64,000 nucleotides of DNA, taken from assembly GCA_009602725.1 (NCBI GenBank), contig WELB01000032.1, positions 447,719 to 511,718 of the forward strand, read 5' to 3'. Source of the DNA: Spirogloea muscicola. Taxonomy: Eukaryota; Streptophyta; Zygnematophyceae; Spirogloeales; Spirogloeaceae. Shown here piece by piece: positions 59,441-64,000 of the stretch. The translations under genes and the position numbers were made by a program. Under the pieces are notes generated by a model. It had not been told where the DNA came from and made no database searches. It saw only the letters and a program-made list of their open reading frames with translations. Each line of letters opens with the position of its first letter. Position 1 is the stretch's first letter.

Positions 59441-60300
59441 GGAAATAAGCAAGCGCGGCCAGATTAACTGGTGGCTGAGAGAGGCCTGCCCAAAGGAATG
59501 GACAAGGTCTGAAGGAGCCGGAGTGCTAAGGACTGAGACAGCAGCAAGCGAACTCTCAGTAACCTCTAGTCAGTAGATGCAAATCTGAATAGCTAGCAGG
59601 CGGAAAGACGTCGCCCTTACGGAAGCCGGAGGCCGCCGCCAGAGCGCGGCCCGCGCGCAAGTGGACCGCGAAAGCTAGGGACCGCTGCAACCGGAAAACG
59701 AACCGCGCTTCCACATTGACTGGTGGCTGTGAGAGGCCAGCCCAAAGTGAAGGACAAGGTCGGGTGGGGGCCGGATGGCGCAAAAAGAAGTGGCTCTCAC
59801 AATGTGGGCAAGGGCTGTTAAAAGCCAGCCCGAAAAGAATTGGCAAAGGTTCGAAGGGCAAAACGCAAGAGACTTAGGGCTAAGACGGCTGCAAGGAAGA
59901 AATGAAGAAAAGAAAAAGGAAATAGCAGGGGGGTTCTAAGTAACCTCGAGTCAGTAAGTGCAAGAAATGGACAGCTCCAAAAGAGCAAGCGCGGCTAGAT
60001 TAAGTCGCCCAAGTTTTCCGGATGCGCCTGGCCGTCTCTTTGCAGCGGTCCCTAGCTTTTGCGGTCCACTTGCGCGCAGGCCGCGCTCTGGCGGCGGCCT
60101 CCGGCTTCCGTCAGGGCGACGTCTTTCCGCCTGCTAGCTATTCAGATTTGCATCTACTGACGAGAGGTTACTGAGAGTTCGCTTACTGCTGTCTCAGTCC
60201 TTAGCACTCCAACTCCTTCAGACCTTGTCCATTCGTTCGCTGGCCTCTCCCAGCCACCAGTCAATCTGGCCGCGCTTGCTCTGATTAACTGGTGGCTGAG
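59441..60300. mobile_element. LINE 3' ends as a large inverted repeat
   Basis: Arms of about 240 bases at 59450-59690 (minus) and 60041-60300 (plus) are inverted copies, about 95% alike by eye. Both encode the terminus RALAAASGFR..GDVFPPASYSDLHLLTRGY and carry the tail ending in AACTGGTGGCTG..CGCGGCC. Tails face outward. The 350-base centre holds a further minus-strand end (stop near 59945) with its own tail. Confidence 0.8.
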
Positions 60301-60714
60301 AGACTCCGCCAATCCCACCAGATCGGCGTCGTTTGCAGGGCACGCGGTCGGCCAGGCGGCCAGGGGCAAGGGCGAAAATATGCTGATCACCCGGTTGGGG
60401 ATGAATTCGCGGCCCTGGCGATGGATGTACACGGGGCTTTCGGCAGCCGCTGGCTGGATCTCCTTCAGCGGCTTGCCCGCCAAGCCATTGACCGGCGGCC
60501 GGGTCTGCCAGGGGCGATGCCCGGCTTCAACGCCGCCGGTTCGCTCGCACAAGTCATCCGCATGCGCCTGGCCGTATCGCTTCAACGCTCCCTTGCCCAC
60601 GCCGTCCACACGCGAGCAGGCCGTGCTATGGCCGCCGCCTCTGGGTCTCGGCGGAGTGCCTCTTTCCCTGCAGCGAGCTACTTAGACCTGATGTTGCTCA
60701 CTCGTGGGTACTGA
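60292..60714 (+). pseudogene. LINE ORF C-terminus, best-preserved copy
   Basis: An intact frame of about 140 codons to a stop at 60712-60714. In order: AGHAVGQAARGKG in the adjoining frame, KYADHPVGDEFAALAMDVHG, SRWLDLLQRLARQA, FNAAGSLAQVIRMRLAVSLQ, RSLAHAVHTRAGRAMAAASG and SYLDLMLLTRGY. It is the 3' end of the RLE LINE ORF, cut off upstream where it meets the previous inverted repeat at about 60300. The terminal 150 bases recur inverted at 750-905. Confidence 0.7.
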
Positions 60715-61250
60715 GCTTCCCTCTGCATCGTTTCTGTGTTCTGCAGTGGTTTGTAGTGTAGTCCTTTTTCCGGCTCCTCTTTCTTTGGCCTTGGACATTG
60801 TCCATTCTCTTTTATTCTGCCATAGCCTCTTCAGGCCCCGCAGTCGCTGCTTAGCTCGTAGTTTGGCCCCTTCAAACCTTGTCAACTCCTTTCGGGCTGG
60901 CTTCTCACAGCCCTTGCCCCCATTGGGAGAGCCACTTCTTCTTTTTGGGCTGGCTTTGCCAGCCCCTCTTCTCTATGGGCGCGCACTTCTTCTTTCCCTG
61001 CAGCGAGCTACTCAGACCTGATGTTACTCACTCGTGGGTACTGAGCTTCCCTCTGCTTCGTCTGTGTTCTGTAGTATTTTGTAGTGTAGTCCTTTATCCG
61101 GCTCCTCTTTCTTTGGCTTTGGACATTGTCATTCTTTTTTGGGCTGGCTTTGCCAGCCCCTCTTCTCTATGGGCGCGCACTTCTCTGGAAGAGGCCAGCC
61201 CAAAGCAATGGACAAGGTCTGAAGGAGCCGGAGTGCTAAGGACAGCTCCG
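60715..61250 (+). mobile_element. LINE 3' tail followed by a second copy
   Basis: The tail of the previous copy (60715-60985) carries the modules TTGGACATTGTCCATTC and GGGCTGGCTTTGCCAGCCC. A second, much shorter copy then starts at about 60993 (SELLRPD frame shift of SYSDLMLLTRGY, stop near 61042) and repeats the same tail to 61190. It ends in a minus-strand tail piece (61190-61240). This is a partial tandem duplication of the 3' end. Confidence 0.65.
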
Positions 61251-61911
61251 AAAGGAACAGCGCTTCCAATCCAAGGCCGGAAGGCCGAAAGTAGCAGAAG
61301 CGGGCGCAAATCCTAACTCCATCATTAGAGAAAAAGGCGCGACGTGCGCATGGAATCGGAGGGATGCCAAGCGGAGGCTGTACAGTTTTAAGGAAAAATT
61401 GGTGGAAAATAATAAACGCGCAATCAGGAGAGAAACTGCCGAGCATCGGGCGCCCGACGGCGGCGCGGGCCGGGAGCCCCGGACCGTTGGCAGCCGGCCC
61501 GAAAGCGACAACGCGCGCAAGTGGCGGCGAGGCCCGTTGGGCGGGAACCCCCCCCCCTCCCTCCTCAGCCTTTCCCCCCCCATTCCTCTGGAAGTCCGGC
61601 NGTCGCTCCGGCATTGCCTCAGCCCCCGCATTGCCTTCCATCCGCTCGCTCCATCGCCCAGCTCAGACACCCGCGCGCCCGGCCTGGCCTGCCCCACCGA
61701 GCCCCCACGAGGCCAGCTTGCCGCAGCTGCCGCCCGCCGCTCGCAGCTTACCCCGGCTCGCCAGCTGCGGCCTCCCTCCCCAGCGCGCCAGCTGCGGCCT
61801 CCCTCTCCGCCAGTCTCGCTCTTCCTCCTCCACTTCCTCCCTGTGACGTGCTGCTCGCCCACCTCGGCTATCCGGACCGCCAACCTGCGAGCGGACGACG
61901 CCTTGACCGCG
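61251..61911. promoter_or_regulatory. GC-rich upstream region with an assembly N
   Basis: From about 61440 the DNA is GC-rich, with C-runs and a single N at 61601, leading into the next gene. It resembles the other GC islands that carry an N. Long frames on both strands here look compositional. Confidence 0.35.
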
Positions 61912-62696
61912 ATGGCCGCCCACGAGACCCAGCCCCTGCTGCCCACCAAGGCGGCCGTCGCCGGCAAGAAGCTGCAGTCGTCGTCGCAGGCGGCGTCGCC
62001 TGGATGCCACTTGCAGGACCAAGTTATGCTCCGGGTGCTGCTGCTGCTGGAGGTGGCCCTCGTCGCGGCCATCCTGGCGATGGCCGCGGCACTCCTGGTG
62101 CTCTATACCACGCACGTCGGGCGCGGCGCTGGCACGAACCCGGCAATGCTGGCAAAGGTGCTGCAGGAGGACTGCCACCACCGCCAACCGCACGTGCCGG
62201 ACTCGACGGACCTCCTTTGCGCGCTCGCTAAGGCCAAAGAGACCCGCGAGGCCTTCATGGCAGGTGAGCCTGCTGGTGCACCAGTGGCTCACTCCGGCCA
62301 GTGATTGTGGCCCTCCTGTCTCCCCGCATTGTGTGCTGTTTGCTCAAAGCAGCAGGAGTAATCTGAGCTTCTTGTCCTGCTCATGACGTACCAGCAACTC
62401 CTTACGGCATTGTGCAGGATATTTCCGAGGCCGTCCAGCACATGGCAGCACACACAAATCATCTTCGGCTCCACGGCCAAAAGCTGAGGTGTTTTATCGG
62501 ACCCCTGCATTTGCTTCCGCTTAGCAGCACCCACTTGCAGGAAGTGCTGACGGTGGCCAATGTGAGTGATGTCCAATGTGCGGGCTGCTGGTGTCTGGCT
62601 CTAGCACCTCAGACCAGATTGATATTGCATGACTGCGCAGGAAACAAGGACCACAGAGACAACCATGGGAGAAGTGCCATGAGCATCCTTCATTGA
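61912..62696 (+). CDS. Small single-pass membrane protein, unidentified
   Basis: I do not recognise the family. The ATG at 61912 opens MAAHETQPLLPTKAAVAGKK. The ETQPLL start resembles an acidic di-leucine sorting signal. One strong membrane segment follows (LRVLLLLEVALVAAILAMAA then ALLVLYTTHV), and then a segment with CHHRQPHVPDSTDLLCALAK. Exon 1 ends at 62263 with a GTGAGC donor. Later exons at about 62418-62490 and 62541-62561, and one from 62642, can be joined in phase, but their protein is not convincing and the stop is uncertain. It lies convergent to the RAD5A gene. Confidence 0.5.
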
Positions 62697-63020
62697 TGTG
62701 GCTTGCTTACCTAGCAAGACATGACCACCTGCCACAGACTGCATTTCGTGTACAAGTTATACACCTGGCATACTGAATTGCAAACGATCAATGTTTTCTT
62801 CATTAGCCAGTTTCTTTAGGCAATCCACTGCACCAATTGGTGCAGGGCAATCGAGGACATGGACGCCGAGCACCATGCTTCCATAGAATATGGAGAATAT
62901 GGAAGAATACCCTTCCATGGTCGATCATGCTGGACCCTAGAGCTGAATTGTTGAGGAGAATGTCGTCCTCCTCATGCAGTCCAAAAAGTAGAAGCACTAA
63001 GGCAGTGTGTACTTTACCCC

Positions 63021-64000
63021 CTACCGGAACAGCATCTTGAGCTCCTCAATACGGGCAGAGCGCACTTCTTGGTCTGTCAAAGCTCCGTTCACTAACTGCT
63101 GCTTTCTTTTCTGCACCACCTGCATTCGCTCCTCAACGGTTCCCTGAGAGTAGCAAAAGAGCCAGGCACTGTGAGTTCACCATCATCCAAAGTCTACTGC
63201 ATATAGCTGAATGACCATGTTCGCTAGATGCCCTCAGACGTGCGCAGCGAGGATCTCATCAATTATCTTACTGAAAGACATTCTTCCCCACATCAGCGGG
63301 AGCTCAAAAGTTGACAGGGAAGGAGACCTTGATAATGAAGCGAGTCACAGATACGGGTCTTGTTTGACCAATTCGATGAACTCGCATGATGGCCTGCTCC
63401 TCTACTGCAGGGTTCCACCATGGGTCCTAGAGTACATGATAGATGTGTGACAATCATTCCAATCAGCAAGTAAAGTGCCAACTAGTAATAAATGATAAAT
63501 AGTAATGTGGTGAAGCAGATGGCTTTGCCAATGAGCACACCATGAGTTTATTCGATTTATTGTATTTATGCAATGCAGATTGTATGTCATCAAGCGTCCA
63601 CCATGCAATCAAGAGAAAAGACGTACCAGCAGGAATGCATTTGATGCTGCAGTCAGATTGATGCCAACCCCACCAGCCTTAAGTGATATCAGCATCACCT
63701 GGAATCTTCAATACACCAATAAGAGTCTAACACAATGTGCTCTTACATAAGCGAGGGCCTTAACAGAATTAGCAGGATGCCTTCGTCCAACGAGCTGACT
63801 ATTTAGCAAATCAGGGCAAGCACTGACCTGTATGCAACTATTAGTACTGAACTCCTTGATAGCCTTTTCTCGCTGTTGCTGACTTAGACTGCCATCTAAT
63901 CGGACAAAGCTGTAATATTTCCTGAAACAAGGGCAATGCATGGCTTCAGAAAGAGGCTGAATCTCAAGGTGTAGCTTGCACACAGACTACATCTGCTATG
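63021..64000 (-). CDS. RAD5A: RAD5A/HLTF-type SNF2 helicase, C-terminal part (runs off the window)
   Basis: A DNA translocase and ubiquitin ligase of post-replication repair. Only helicase motifs V-VI and the tail are inside the window. Exon 63828-63921 encodes [20 protein letters not shown] and IKEF. Exon 63627-63698 encodes [20 protein letters not shown]. Exon 63328-63426 encodes [20 protein letters not shown] and [13 protein letters not shown]. The last exon, 63021-63143, encodes [20 protein letters not shown] and [20 protein letters not shown], stop at 63021-63023. Phases agree and the introns are GT-AG. The C-terminus matches plant RAD5A closely, and differs from RAD16 and other SNF2 clades. 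Upstream exons (RING, motifs I-IV) lie beyond 64000. Confidence 0.92.

Overview
The window looks like intron-rich nuclear DNA from a green-lineage organism, most likely a streptophyte (charophyte-grade) alga. The protein-coding genes are plant-like: an AMT2-type ammonium transporter, a phytepsin with the plant-specific saposin insert, a plastid-type transketolase, a RAD5A helicase, a DUF1442 protein, a PASTICCINO2 dehydratase and a plant-type SERAC1 homologue. A TTTAGGG-type telo-box and mitochondrial DNA carrying rps10 agree with this. Introns are short (about 50-500 bases) and nearly all GT-AG. First exons and promoters are very GC-rich, and single unresolved N bases sit in five of those GC islands. 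The species cannot be named from sequence alone.

Layout. 1-910: ends of LINE retrotransposons. 1743-2404 (-): unidentified gene with a mitochondrial-type leader. 2572-4085: LINE remnant with head-to-head tails. 4190-6512 (+): PAS2/HACD. 6898-8700 (-): tRNA-binding (EMAPII-fold) protein, divergent from a beta-propeller gene (+, about 8918-11940). A 2 kb patchwork of mitochondrial nad5, nad4, cob and rps10 lies in an intron of the propeller gene. 12270-12545: minisatellite. 13742-16374 (+): AMT2. 18291-20308 (+): RmlD/MAT2B-like reductase. 21979-27162 (-): leucine-rich-repeat protein fused to an alpha/beta-hydrolase-like domain. 27280-28340: LINE tails. 28663-32290 (+): phytepsin. 33741-40755 (+): SERAC1-like lipase. 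41277-41989 (-): unidentified gene. 42449-44294 (+): LEA-like protein. About 46000-49570 (+): transketolase. 50677-51290: foldback LINE tails. 51391-53534 (+): orphan zinc-binding protein. 55113-56198 (-): DUF1442 protein. 56350-61250: dense LINE graveyard. 61912-62696 (+): small membrane protein. 63021 to the end (-): RAD5A C-terminus.

The genes are unrelated housekeeping functions: very-long-chain fatty acid synthesis, nitrogen uptake, Calvin cycle/pentose phosphate, vacuolar proteolysis, mitochondrial lipid metabolism, stress protection and post-replication repair. They form no operon or cluster. The unusual layer is the mobile DNA. About eighteen copies of a restriction-like-endonuclease (RLE) LINE 3' end, all ending in a variant of DLxxLTRGY, fill the gaps between genes. 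Many are arranged head-to-head with their tails facing outward, which suggests an uncommon insertion mechanism.
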